Assembly: GCA_041392805.1 (NCBI GenBank)
Contig: JAWKLJ010000001.1
Coordinates: forward strand, 3,038,001 to 3,102,000
Direction: 5' to 3'
From: Saprospiraceae bacterium
GTDB taxonomy: Bacteria; Bacteroidota; Bacteroidia; Chitinophagales; Saprospiraceae
DNA length: 64,000 nucleotides
Shown one piece after another: positions 45,429 to 53,730 of this stretch. The stretch's first letter is position 1. Each line of letters starts with the position of its first letter. The notes under the pieces are model-generated. The model had not been told where the DNA came from and ran no database searches. It worked only from the letters and a program-made list of their open reading frames with translations. A program made the translations under genes and the position numbers.

Positions 45429-45880
45429 TAAAACTCGGTAAAAGATAAACAGTTTGACCCTTTTTTTTATTACACAAGGTATTATCTAATACCTCCAAAT
45501 GCCCGAATTATAAGCCCAGTCAACCACCGTGTTGAAACAAATCCAAGTAGGCCCGTCCTTAAATCGTGGAAGCCGGAAAGTCTTGCTTTTACCAAATCAA
45601 AAGGGACGGGCCTTATTCCAAAGCTTAATATTAGCTTCGCTGGTTTTTAACGGTTTTACAATTCCCACTTTTTTCTAGTTGTAAACTGGTAGCAGCAGTA
45701 GTTTTAGATAGTCTCGATTTTATGCCTCTTGTAAACAGCTCCCTCTGAAAGATCCAACTTCAAAGGAGCGCCCTTAAAACCCAGGGATTCGCCTCGGCCG
45801 CATAGCAGTCGAGGCGTCCTTGTTTTTGGGAATCTCTTTTATTATGATGGTTCGCTCATGGTTATTAGCCATTAAACTAG

Positions 45881-45987
45881 GTTCTCTGATAATTTTTGTG
45901 CGCTAGTCAACTAAAAACCTTGATCAACGCTCCTATTCAATCGCCTATGATCTTCGTTTTGAGTTGACTACAAAATGATCAGAGAAC
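45881..45987. repeat. long imperfect palindrome, copy C of the TTCTCTGA family
   Basis: Outer arms GTTCTCTGATAATTTTTGTG (45881-45900) and the complement ending 45987 (CAAAATGATCAGAGAAC) share the outer motif with copies A and B. The inner arms differ: TAGTCAACTAAAAAC (45904-45918) and its complement at 45955-45970. Outer similarity with independently paired inner arms indicates that structure, not sequence, is kept. Length 107 bp. Confidence 0.72.
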
Positions 45988-46143
45988 ATTGAGCTATTTA
46001 TTACACAGCATGATTTACGAAGAAAAAAATCACCTTGTTTACTTGCAAAAGTACCTAAAGTATCTTTACTTTGCCATAACTTCTACAAGTATTGATCTAA
46101 TCAATTCTTTTTTTTAATTATTTATTCTACAAGTATTGAAAAA

Positions 46144-46458
46144 ATGCAAGGACTCGGTTACTTAGAAGAAACGATTTTACTCCTAATTATGGTTATGGAG
46201 GAAGAAGTTTATGGTTTTTCCGTGAGTGAAGCCTATGCACAACACATGGGTAAATCCATTTCCATTAGTGCGGTGCATTCGGTGATGTCTCGCTTGGAAC
46301 AAAAAGGGCTGATTGAGAGCCACATGGGCGAATCCACAGCCGAACGAGGGGGACGAAGGAAGCGGATTTTCGAGGCAACCGCAAAGGGTAAGAAGGTCAT
46401 TGCAGAAATTAAAGCGTCTCGTCAAAAGTTATGGGACTTAATTCCATACCTCCAATGA
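46144..46458 (+). CDS. PadR family transcriptional regulator
   Basis: A 104-residue winged-helix protein: YLEETILLLIMVMEEEVYGFSVSEAY (helix 1), SISAVHSVMSRLEQKGLIESHMG (recognition and wing) and GRRKRIFEATAKGKKVIAEIKASRQKLWDLI. This is the short PadR form commonly found before FtsX-type permeases in Bacteroidota. Its stop overlaps the permease ATG by 4 bases (ATGA), so translation is coupled and the permease is the expected regulatory target. No operator was identified. Confidence 0.9.
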   Translation: MQGLGYLEETILLLIMVMEEEVYGFSVSEAYAQHMGKSISISAVHSVMSRLEQKGLIESHMGESTAERGGRRKRIFEATAKGKKVIAEIKASRQKLWDLIPYLQ

Positions 46459-49121
46459 AAAGCAAGTTACCAACTCCTCCCAAATGGGCCGATCGCTTTT
46501 TAGTGTGGTTCTGTTCAGAAGAACTATTGGAAGAGATCCAAGGTGATTTACATGAGGCTTTTCAGCATCGAGTTAGTACCTATGGCCATGCTAAAGCAAA
46601 GCAGCTGTTTGTATCCGATGTATTTCGCTTTTTCAAACCTTATGCCTTTGAAAAATACTCACGGGCAAAACAATTTATTCCGATGTACAACAATTATTTC
46701 AAAATTGCCCTACGCAATATCTTGCATCGCAAAGGGGTTACGACCATTAACCTGCTGGGACTTGCATTGGGGGTTTCGGTCATTATGCTGATTGGCTTTT
46801 ACTTGGAAAATGAACTGACTTACGATCACTCGACACCTGATCATAATCGCGTTTTCCGACTAATGAATCACTATCGGGACCAGACCTATACCCCCATGAG
46901 ATTCAAAGATTATAATGAGACTGCTCCAGCAGAACAATTGCGACTATTGGAATATTTACAGCAATCTGAGGACCTGGAAGTAGCCTGCCATTTTGTACCC
47001 TCCTCATCAGCGATTAGTAATACCAACCAATTTTATGTAGCAACGGAGGGGAAACGTTTTGTTGCCGAAAATGCGTTGTATACAAATAGCGGTAAAGCCT
47101 TTCAACAAATTTTTCCGCAGCAATTTCTCCTGGGAACACCTGAAGGTGCTTTTAATGATTTTAACACCATTGTGCTAACAGCGACGCTAGCCAGTAAATG
47201 GTTTGGGCGAGATTGGCCATCCCAACAGTTGATCGGAAAGTCACTCCAAATAGGAGAAGAAATAGTTGAATTGGCCGGAGTAATCGCCAATGTTCCAAAT
47301 AATGTCCACTACAATTTTGATTTTATCCTTCACCAAAAATCCATCCCTTCTTGGGCGGCTTACACTTATTTAAAGGTAAAACCCAAAACCGATATCGAGG
47401 CCGTTGTAGCCAGGCTAAATGCTGATATTGATAAGATTTATCCAGGTTATTCGGAAGATATTTTGTCTAAAGGTGTTTCAGCCGTTGCACTAAAGGACAT
47501 CCATTTTACAACAGATACCTTATATGAATTAAAACCGGTCGCCAATAAGGCTTATCTCAGTACTTTTGGTCTGGTGGGATTGGTCATTCTATTGATTATT
47601 TTAGCCAATTATACCAATTTGTCCATTGCCATGTACGCCGATCGCCAAAAGGAATTGGGCATGCGCAAAGTACTTGGTGCCAGGCCACAGGACATTTCTT
47701 TCCAGCTTTTGACGGAGGCTATTTTATTGGCTTTACTTTGTGCCCCTTTCTGTTGGTTTATTGTCCGAACCGCCCTGCCCCATTTCAATCAGTTAATGGG
47801 AATGGAGCTAAGCCCTGCCTTGATGTTTAAGGGTTCTACCCTCCTTTTTTTGATGGGAATCTTAGCGCTAATGGGTTTCCTCAGCGGAATTTACCCGGCC
47901 CTAGTCTACGGCAGGCGTTCTTCGCTACGCCTTTTCGGAAAAACCTTCCAAATGGCCTCCAATAGCTGGTATTTCAACTTTAGAAATATCCTCTTGACAG
48001 GCCAATTTATGATGCTAGTTGGACTGCTGAGTATTACTTATTTTATTTACCAGCAAATGGAATATGTTCGCAACAAGGACCTGGGCTATCAACGAGAAGG
48101 TATCATCTATTTCGATATTGATGGGGCAGAAAAATACACGAAGCTAAAAGACGCATTAGCGGCCATTCCTGAGGTCGAAGCGGTGGGAGCCAATGGAGTG
48201 CCGGGTTCGGATATGTACAACCAATCGACTTATAAACTGAAAGACATAGCGGTAACCTTATCCGATGGTACCGAGCAATATATGGACTACGGGTCCATCA
48301 AAACCTTAGGCATTTCCTGTGAAGTTTGCGCTCAATTGGAGGCAGGCAAAGACCGCATTTTTGTCATCAATCGCACGGCAGCAGAAAAATTGGCAAAGAT
48401 CAAAGGAATAAAACAGGAAGAGCTGATTGGAGAGACCCTGATCACCGAGCCAGAATGGGAAAATGAAACCTACGGCAATGGCATACCTCATATTATAGAT
48501 GGTATCATTGAGGATTACAAATATTTCAGCTTGAAATACCCTGATCAGTCTCAGTTGTTGACGGTGACGGCGCAACCTGGCTGGGCTTATGAAATGCTCG
48601 TGCGAGCCAATACGCAGGACTGGGCCGCCACGCTAACAAAAATTGAAGCAGCTTATGCTGAGGTAGAAACCGTACGCCCCTTCCATTTCACGTTTCTTGA
48701 AGATCGGCTCAACAAGCTGTATACTGACGATCGTCGGGCAGGTGTACTGATGGGAGGCCTTAGCCTTGTGGCTATTATATTGGCCTTGATGGGCCTGGCA
48801 GGTATCGTTTCCTTCCTTGCTTATGGCCGCCAAAAAGAGATCGGCATTCGCAAAGTGCTAGGGGCCTCTACTTGCAATATTTTGCTGAAATTCAATCAGG
48901 AATTCATGCTATTAATGGGAATAGCGACCCTGATAGCATTACCTATCGCACTGTTATTATCTGCCAAATGGTTAGAGCGTTTCGCCTTCCGCATTGAGCC
49001 GCAGCCGTGGGTCGTGTTGGGTGCAGGCTTCCTGGCTGCTGTATTGGTTTTCCTCCTGGTGACCTTACAGGCCAGTCGGGCGGCGAATAAACACCCGGTT
49101 GAAGTTTTGCGGGCAGATTAA
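46455..49121 (+). CDS. FtsX-type ABC transporter permease with prefix domain
   Basis: ATG 46455 (MKSKLPTPPKWADRFLVWFC) overlaps the PadR stop by 4 bases and matches the usual permease-prefix start; the ATG at 46431 is inside padR. Residues about 1-75 are the prefix domain (ELLEEIQGDLHEAFQHRVSTYG). A transmembrane helix (about 98-118) and two FtsX/MacB_PCD halves follow. Their coupling motifs QKELGMRKVLGARPQDISFQLL and QKEIGIRKVLGASTCNILLKF are intact. Length 888. Family members export lipopeptides or drugs with a separate ATPase, which is not adjacent here. Confidence 0.92.
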   Translation: MKSKLPTPPKWADRFLVWFCSEELLEEIQGDLHEAFQHRVSTYGHAKAKQLFVSDVFRFFKPYAFEKYSRAKQFIPMYNNYFKIALRNILHRKGVTTINLLGLALGVSVIMLIGFYLENELTYDHSTPDHNRVFRLMNHYRDQTYTPMRFKDYNETAPAEQLRLLEYLQQSEDLEVACHFVPSSSAISNTNQFYVATEGKRFVAENALYTNSGKAFQQIFPQQFLLGTPEGAFNDFNTIVLTATLASKWFGRDWPSQQLIGKSLQIGEEIVELAGVIANVPNNVHYNFDFILHQKSIPSWAAYTYLKVKPKTDIEAVVARLNADIDKIYPGYSEDILSKGVSAVALKDIHFTTDTLYELKPVANKAYLSTFGLVGLVILLIILANYTNLSIAMYADRQKELGMRKVLGARPQDISFQLLTEAILLALLCAPFCWFIVRTALPHFNQLMGMELSPALMFKGSTLLFLMGILALMGFLSGIYPALVYGRRSSLRLFGKTFQMASNSWYFNFRNILLTGQFMMLVGLLSITYFIYQQMEYVRNKDLGYQREGIIYFDIDGAEKYTKLKDALAAIPEVEAVGANGVPGSDMYNQSTYKLKDIAVTLSDGTEQYMDYGSIKTLGISCEVCAQLEAGKDRIFVINRTAAEKLAKIKGIKQEELIGETLITEPEWENETYGNGIPHIIDGIIEDYKYFSLKYPDQSQLLTVTAQPGWAYEMLVRANTQDWAATLTKIEAAYAEVETVRPFHFTFLEDRLNKLYTDDRRAGVLMGGLSLVAIILALMGLAGIVSFLAYGRQKEIGIRKVLGASTCNILLKFNQEFMLLMGIATLIALPIALLLSAKWLERFAFRIEPQPWVVLGAGFLAAVLVFLLVTLQASRAANKHPVEVLRAD

Positions 49122-49194
49122 GGTGGTTATTGGCAGCCTGTTGGGGGCAATAGCGAATCATGGCAAAACAACAGGTCTTGCATCCAGTTTTAGT

Positions 49195-49264
49195 GCATGT
49201 TTGGGCAGCGCTCAATTGCCTCCAAATGGCAATTTTTCGGCTAATCATGCCTGTCCAAACATGC
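49195..49264. terminator. nested inverted repeats between convergent genes
   Basis: GCATGTTTGGGCAG (49195-49208) pairs with the complementary stretch at 49250-49264 with one mismatch. Inside, AATTGCC (49214-49220) and GGCAATT (49228-49234) form a perfect 7-bp hairpin. The element lies between the plus-strand permease (stop 49121) and the minus-strand Dabb gene (stop 49367), so a bidirectional terminator is likely. Confidence 0.55.
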
Positions 49265-49366
49265 GCTTAGCTTATTTTGACATAATGCTTACACTATGAT
49301 ACACTGCGGAGCAGAGGTGCACAGCAAAATAATATCCTTTCGGGTTGAAATTGCTTTTGACCTCCT

Positions 49367-49798
49367 TTATCCTCCCGTCCAATAATCCACTACCAATACA
49401 TCATCTAAGTGTGGTCCTAATACCGCACCAAAAGCCTTATGATCGGGATGTGGCAGATAAATGGCTCGGTCCTCCTCACTATCGAAGGTTAGAAAGAAAC
49501 AATGTGTAAAACCTTTATCCAAACCCTCTGGGCTGTTATTGGTCCCCCATTCATACCCTTTGATCTGTGGAATCTTGGTGGGCAAGGCAGTGAAGGCATC
49601 CTCTACCTGTTTGATATCCGCAGCTGTAGCCGTTTCTTTAAACTTAAAGAGGACGACGTGGCGAAGTTGTTTTTTAGCCATGGGGGCTTCGGCCGCCGTT
49701 GCGCTGGCCTGGGCATTGGCTGTTTCAGGGGTTCCTGTACTGGAGTTACACCCCATGGTAAGCAGTAATACTGCTGCAAAAAAAGGTAAATATTTCAT
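49367..49798 (-). CDS. Dabb family (stress-response alpha/beta barrel) lipoprotein
   Basis: A lipoprotein of 143 residues (lipobox TMGC, Cys17) with an Ala-rich linker of about 25 residues. The Dabb domain follows: RHVVLFKFKETATAADIKQVEDAFTALPTKIPQIKGYEWGTN and a C-terminal YLPHPDHKAFGAVLGPHLDDVLVVDYW. Dabb domains dimerise and some act on polyketide or stress-related substrates; here catalysis is unproven. It precedes no gene closely: the GDSL esterase gene lies 21 bases upstream on the same strand, so the two may be co-transcribed. Confidence 0.88.
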   Translation of the reverse strand: MKYLPFFAAVLLLTMGCNSSTGTPETANAQASATAAEAPMAKKQLRHVVLFKFKETATAADIKQVEDAFTALPTKIPQIKGYEWGTNNSPEGLDKGFTHCFFLTFDSEEDRAIYLPHPDHKAFGAVLGPHLDDVLVVDYWTGG

Positions 49799-49819
49799 CT
49801 TATGATTTTTGTTCTCTTT

Positions 49820-50590
49820 TTATTTATACAATCCCCTAAAGCCCTCTATCCATGCTTTAGCCATCAAGTGGGCGCCAGCCATAGACGGGTGTACGCCATC
49901 AGGGCACCAATAAGAGACGGGCGCAAGTTCCAGGGCTTTATCAAAAACACTTTGATAAGGAATCAAAACAGCACCATAATCTTTGGCAATGGTTTTGACC
50001 GCTTCGCGGTAAGCCGGGAAATCTTTGTCCCACTCCGGTCCAATGGCCGTACCGCCTTTAACCGCAAAGGGCTCCCCTAGGATCAATTTGACATTAGGCA
50101 TCGCTTTTTTGGTGCGATCGAGCAACTTGCGAAGGTCTTTGGCAAAAACTTTTACGGTACCATCGTATCGACCATTGAGGGTATGCCAAAAATCGTTTAC
50201 CCCAATGAGGATACTCAACACATCCGGTTTGATTTGGAGACAATCATCTTCCCAACGGTCAGCCAGTTGGAAGACTTTATGGCCGCTAATCCCTCTATTG
50301 TAAAAACGCAGCTCACTTTGGGGCTCAGTGCCCAATAGCTGAGAGACAATTTGGTAAACATAACCAGATCCCATCCCCCCCGTCTGATTGGCATAGTATT
50401 GGGCTTTGTCACGACCGGCATCAGTGATGGAATCGCCTTGCATGAGAATCGTCAAGCCCTTCGGAATAGCAGCAAATGAGGGATTGGCTCCCATTAAGTG
50501 GAAGGACGGGATGCTCGCTGCACCAGCTAAAGCCAATGAACTTTTTTTAAGAAAATTTCTTCTTGGATTGGAATACGTTTTGTTTTTCAT
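49820..50590 (-). CDS. SGNH/GDSL hydrolase, exported
   Basis: A GDSL esterase of 256 residues. The N-terminus NPRRNFLKKSSLALAGAASIPSF is a twin-arginine-type signal. Block I is MQGDSITDAGRD with Ser54 as nucleophile. Block II is YNRGISGHK, block III is IGVNDFWH with the oxyanion Asn, and block V is CPDGVHPS with the catalytic Asp and His. All SGNH residues are present. These enzymes typically deacetylate acetylated polysaccharides (rhamnogalacturonan acetylesterase-like). It is 12 bases after the methyltransferase and 21 bases before the Dabb gene. Confidence 0.9.
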   Translation of the reverse strand: MKNKTYSNPRRNFLKKSSLALAGAASIPSFHLMGANPSFAAIPKGLTILMQGDSITDAGRDKAQYYANQTGGMGSGYVYQIVSQLLGTEPQSELRFYNRGISGHKVFQLADRWEDDCLQIKPDVLSILIGVNDFWHTLNGRYDGTVKVFAKDLRKLLDRTKKAMPNVKLILGEPFAVKGGTAIGPEWDKDFPAYREAVKTIAKDYGAVLIPYQSVFDKALELAPVSYWCPDGVHPSMAGAHLMAKAWIEGFRGLYK

Positions 50591-50602
50591 ATCAAAATTG
50601 GT

Positions 50603-51220
50603 TTATATGATGTTCGCTTTTCCCCAGTAATTAAAACAGGCAGGTTTCCAGCCTGGAATATACATGGTTTGTAGGTCTTTAATGTTAAAACCACCCTCCG
50701 CAATTAAATCGGGGATTCGGCGGTTGAGGTTACAACCTCCTCCAAGCATTTTCCATAGTGGATTGATCCTGTTTTGCCATTGCAAAACGGCAGGATCAGG
50801 TGCCGCGCCATGTTCACAGAATAGCAATTGGCCGTCGGGTTTTAAGACCCTCTTCATTTCAGACAAAGCTAATCCGACATCGGAAATGGAGCACAAAGTA
50901 TAGGTAATCAACACGGTATCTACACTGTGATCCGCTAATGGGATGGCTTCAGCTGCCGCATGAAGCAATTTCACCTCGAATGGACCTTGACCCAATCTGG
51001 GCCGAATGGTGGCCAAAAGCTCGGCAGATGGATCCAATCCCAAAACTTGTTCTACGCTGCTGGGGTTATAAAAAGGGAGGTTGAGGCCGCCACCTATGCC
51101 AATTTCCAAAACTTTTCCCTGAGCCAGCGGAACGACCTTTGCCCTTTGCTTGCTTACTGGTCCTACAGCGCAGGCGCAGTTGATCAGTTTGGGCAAGATG
51201 TATTTGTTGTATAATCCCAT
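50603..51220 (-). CDS. class I SAM-dependent methyltransferase
   Basis: A 205-residue UbiE/Methyltransf_11-type enzyme. The SAM motif KVLEIGIGGGLNLPFYN is at about 34-50, LLHAAAEAIPLADHSVDTVLITYTLCSI supplies the acidic and downstream motifs, and EMKRVLKPDGQLLFCEHG the post-I strand. Its small C-terminal segment ends in FNYWGKANII. The substrate is unknown. It begins a minus-strand run with the GDSL and Dabb genes. The promoter region is shared with the divergent VWA gene and contains palindrome E (51252-51313). Confidence 0.85.
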   Translation of the reverse strand: MGLYNKYILPKLINCACAVGPVSKQRAKVVPLAQGKVLEIGIGGGLNLPFYNPSSVEQVLGLDPSAELLATIRPRLGQGPFEVKLLHAAAEAIPLADHSVDTVLITYTLCSISDVGLALSEMKRVLKPDGQLLFCEHGAAPDPAVLQWQNRINPLWKMLGGGCNLNRRIPDLIAEGGFNIKDLQTMYIPGWKPACFNYWGKANII

Positions 51221-51251
51221 TATTTAGGAGACATCATTACACATTATAGTC

Positions 51252-51313
51252 TGACGGAAATAAAATAATCAAATTTCTGCTTAAGGTTTTAATTACTCTA
51301 TTTTTTTCCGTCA
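51252..51313. repeat. imperfect palindrome, copy E of the TGACGGAAA family
   Basis: TGACGGAAA (51252-51260) pairs exactly with TTTCCGTCA (51305-51313); the pairing continues through A/T-rich stems of 6-7 more bases. The 62-bp element sits in the divergent promoter between the methyltransferase and VWA genes. Copy D at 22456-22578 has the same ends but a longer body. Confidence 0.6.
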
Positions 51314-51405
51314 CTTATGACTGACAAGATAAAAACATTGTTCACTGAAATATAGTGATCTACCCAATTTATCAAAATTACCAACATCTTTTTACCTTTA
51401 CCCTC

Positions 51406-52539
51406 ATGGAAGACCGCATCGAAAAATGGCGATTGATCCTGGGAAGTCAGGCCGACCCGGATGGCGAGCTCAAGCTAGACAAAACAGCACAAGGCATGGA
51501 CAAGGTGCTGGATGCGCTTTACGATAGCGATCGAAAAAAGGGGCTGGGAAGGTCCTCGCCTAATGTCAACCGCTGGTTAGGCGATATTCGGCGGTATTTT
51601 CCAACGTCGATGGTGCAATTGATGCAAAAAGATGCCCTGGAGCGCCTCCAATTAGCCCAAATGTTACTGGAACCTGAGCTACTGGAAAGCGTAGAAGCGG
51701 ATGTTGAACTAGTCGGCACCCTATTATCGCTCAAAAATGTAGTGCCGGAAAAGACCAAGGAAACCGCGAGAATGGTCGTAAAAAAGGTAGTGGAGAAATT
51801 AGAGAAAAAACTTCATCACCCCATGCGGCAAGCCTTACATGGCAGCCTCAATCGCTCCCTGCGCAATCGCCGCCCCAAACACAACGAGATCAATTGGCAG
51901 CACACTATTCAACTCAATCTCAAGCATTATCAGCCAGAATATAAAACCATCATTCCGGAACAATTGCGCGGGTATGGTCGCCAAAGCAGACAACTCAACG
52001 AAGTGGTCTTGCTGGTTGATCAGAGTGGATCAATGGCCACCTCTGTGGTCTATGCGGGTATTTTAGGTTGTATCATGGCTTCTATCCGCTCTTTAAAAAC
52101 ACGAATGGTGGTTTTTGATACGAGCGTGGTGGATTTGACGGATCATTTGCACGATCCGGTGGATTTATTGTTTGCTACACAGCTAGGGGGCGGGACAGAT
52201 ATTAACCGCGCCTTAACCTATGTTGGGCCACACATTAGTTCACCTGGTGAGACCATTCTGATCCTAATTAGCGACCTGTTTGAAGGCGGAAATGAAAAGG
52301 AGATGTTGCAGCGATTAGCTAGCTTCAAAGCTGCGGGTATCCAGGTTATTAGCCTCCTTGCACTCCATGACCAGGGTGCCCCCAACTATGACAAAAACCT
52401 GGCCGCCCAGCTTGCTCATTTAGAGATACCCGCCTTCGCCTGCACCCCCGACCTTTTCCCCGACCTCATGGCCAGCGCCCTCAAAAAAGAAGACCTGAGA
52501 CAATGGATGGGACGAAATGGAATAGTCGGAAAGAATTAG
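51406..52539 (+). CDS. VWA domain protein (CoxE-like), orphan
   Basis: The start at ATG 51406 (MEDRIEKWRLILG) is preferred to GTG 51355. The N-terminal about 190 residues are helical (ADPDGELKLDKTAQGMDKVLDALYD). The C-terminal half is a von Willebrand A domain with MIDAS residues in VVLLVDQSGSMATS (DxSxS), GGGTDINRAL (Thr) and LISDLFEGG (Asp), so metal binding is intact. Such proteins are normally encoded beside a MoxR AAA+ ATPase with which they act as chaperone-like systems. None is present here, making this copy an orphan. Next downstream is deoC, 72 bases away. Confidence 0.85.
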   Translation: MEDRIEKWRLILGSQADPDGELKLDKTAQGMDKVLDALYDSDRKKGLGRSSPNVNRWLGDIRRYFPTSMVQLMQKDALERLQLAQMLLEPELLESVEADVELVGTLLSLKNVVPEKTKETARMVVKKVVEKLEKKLHHPMRQALHGSLNRSLRNRRPKHNEINWQHTIQLNLKHYQPEYKTIIPEQLRGYGRQSRQLNEVVLLVDQSGSMATSVVYAGILGCIMASIRSLKTRMVVFDTSVVDLTDHLHDPVDLLFATQLGGGTDINRALTYVGPHISSPGETILILISDLFEGGNEKEMLQRLASFKAAGIQVISLLALHDQGAPNYDKNLAAQLAHLEIPAFACTPDLFPDLMASALKKEDLRQWMGRNGIVGKN

Positions 52540-52611
52540 GAAGCGGGAATCAGCGATCAATATTTGATTTTTTTTTATCTTGCAGAGGCAAAAGGGCTTG
52601 AAAAAAATTGA

Positions 52612-53274
52612 ATGAAACTAGCGACATTTATTGACCATACCCTCTTACGAGCGGATAGTACCCTGAGTGATATTCAAAAGCTATGTGAAGAAGCCACTCA
52701 ATTTGGGTTTGCCACCGTATGTGTACCTCCCTACTACGTTGGTCGTTCCTCCCAGTTATTAGAAAAAAAAACTACCAGAGTAGCCACTGTAATCGGATTT
52801 CCGATGGGCTATACAACGACCGTTGCAAAGGTAGAGGAGATTAAACGTGCCATTGATGAAGGGGTGGATGAATTGGATGTAGTGGTAAATGTAAGTGCGA
52901 TCAAAAGTGGCGAATGGATTGATGTACAAAATGACCTCGACCGGATGATTACCACGGCACACCTACGTAGGAAGTTAATCAAGGTCATCTTGGAAACGGG
53001 ACTATTGACACCTGCGGAAATAAAACGGGCTTGTGAAATTTGTCAGGAATTGAAACCTGATTTTGTAAAAACGTCCACGGGATTCAATGGAGAGGGTGCA
53101 ACCATAGGGATGGTTAAGCTACTTAGAGAAAATTTGAGTAAAGAAATAAAAATTAAAGCTTCTGGTGGCATTAGAACCTTAGAAGATGCATTGCGATTGA
53201 TAGAGGCAGGAGCAGTTCGGCTCGGCACCTCTTCAAGTGTGCGCATCATGAAAGATTTTGCCGCTAAACAATAA
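52612..53274 (+). CDS. deoC: deoxyribose-phosphate aldolase
   Basis: Cleaves 2-deoxyribose 5-phosphate to glyceraldehyde 3-phosphate and acetaldehyde in deoxynucleoside catabolism. The 220-residue TIM barrel shows IDHTLLRAD at the start, DELDVVVN with Asp89, the Schiff-base Lys153 in FVKTSTGF and the proton-relay Lys182 in IKASGGIRT. The length is typical of the short DeoC class. It is 10 bases before the SPOR gene, in a run with rodA. No other deo gene is adjacent. Confidence 0.97.
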   Translation: MKLATFIDHTLLRADSTLSDIQKLCEEATQFGFATVCVPPYYVGRSSQLLEKKTTRVATVIGFPMGYTTTVAKVEEIKRAIDEGVDELDVVVNVSAIKSGEWIDVQNDLDRMITTAHLRRKLIKVILETGLLTPAEIKRACEICQELKPDFVKTSTGFNGEGATIGMVKLLRENLSKEIKIKASGGIRTLEDALRLIEAGAVRLGTSSSVRIMKDFAAKQ

Positions 53275-53284
53275 ATAAAACATC

Positions 53285-53698
53285 ATGACTAGTTCTCAAA
53301 AATACTTTAGCGCTTGTTTTCTAATCGTCTTTTGTTGGGCAACGTCACTTGGGGCCCAGGGAAATGTCAATATCGTGGAAGGGCCAAAAATCGCAGAATT
53401 GATGACGCGATTCACTGAAATAAATAAAGCGCAAGGAACCATTTCCGGTTGGCGGATACAAATTTTGGCAACGACTGATTTTCAAAAATTGGAATCTTCT
53501 CGTTCCACTTTCAAGTATCGATATCCTAACATCCCCGTAGATTGGCAAGATTCAAAACCCTTTTATCAGCTTCGGGCAGGTGCCTTTGCTACGAAGTTAG
53601 AGGCCCTCAGAATTAAGCATATTCTGAGTCAAGATTATGCAGGGTTATACCTGGTCAGGGCTGATATCCAGCCTAGTGAGTTGGTGAATAGCTATTAA
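53285..53698 (+). CDS. SPOR domain protein, secreted
   Basis: A signal peptide (about 1-24, ending SLGAQ) is followed by a short linker and a SPOR domain (about 55-125): SGWRIQILATTDFQKLESSR, YPNIPVDWQDSKPFYQLRAGAFATKLEALRIKHIL. SPOR domains bind denuded glycan strands of septal peptidoglycan. The position directly upstream of rodA (33 bases) and after deoC suggests a role in cell-wall remodelling during growth or division. The total length of 137 is typical of minimal SPOR proteins. Confidence 0.9.
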   Translation: MTSSQKYFSACFLIVFCWATSLGAQGNVNIVEGPKIAELMTRFTEINKAQGTISGWRIQILATTDFQKLESSRSTFKYRYPNIPVDWQDSKPFYQLRAGAFATKLEALRIKHILSQDYAGLYLVRADIQPSELVNSY

Positions 53699-53730
53699 AT
53701 GGTGCCTTCAAAAACCTGAATAACGCGCGT

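Larger units (their letters stand above)
45366..46143. other. long intergenic region with hairpins and palindrome C
   Basis: The 778 bases contain no credible gene. After the stop come a GGCCTCC/GGAGGCT hairpin (45407-45428), an 8-bp hairpin AGGTATTA/TAATACCT (45478-45495), an inverted pair AGGCCCGTCC/GGACGGGCCT (45549-45558 and 45604-45613), and a CGCCTCG/CGAGGCG hairpin (45790-45796 and 45810-45816). Palindrome C is at 45881-45987. The PadR promoter must be near the right end. A structured RNA or decayed element is possible. Confidence 0.55.
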
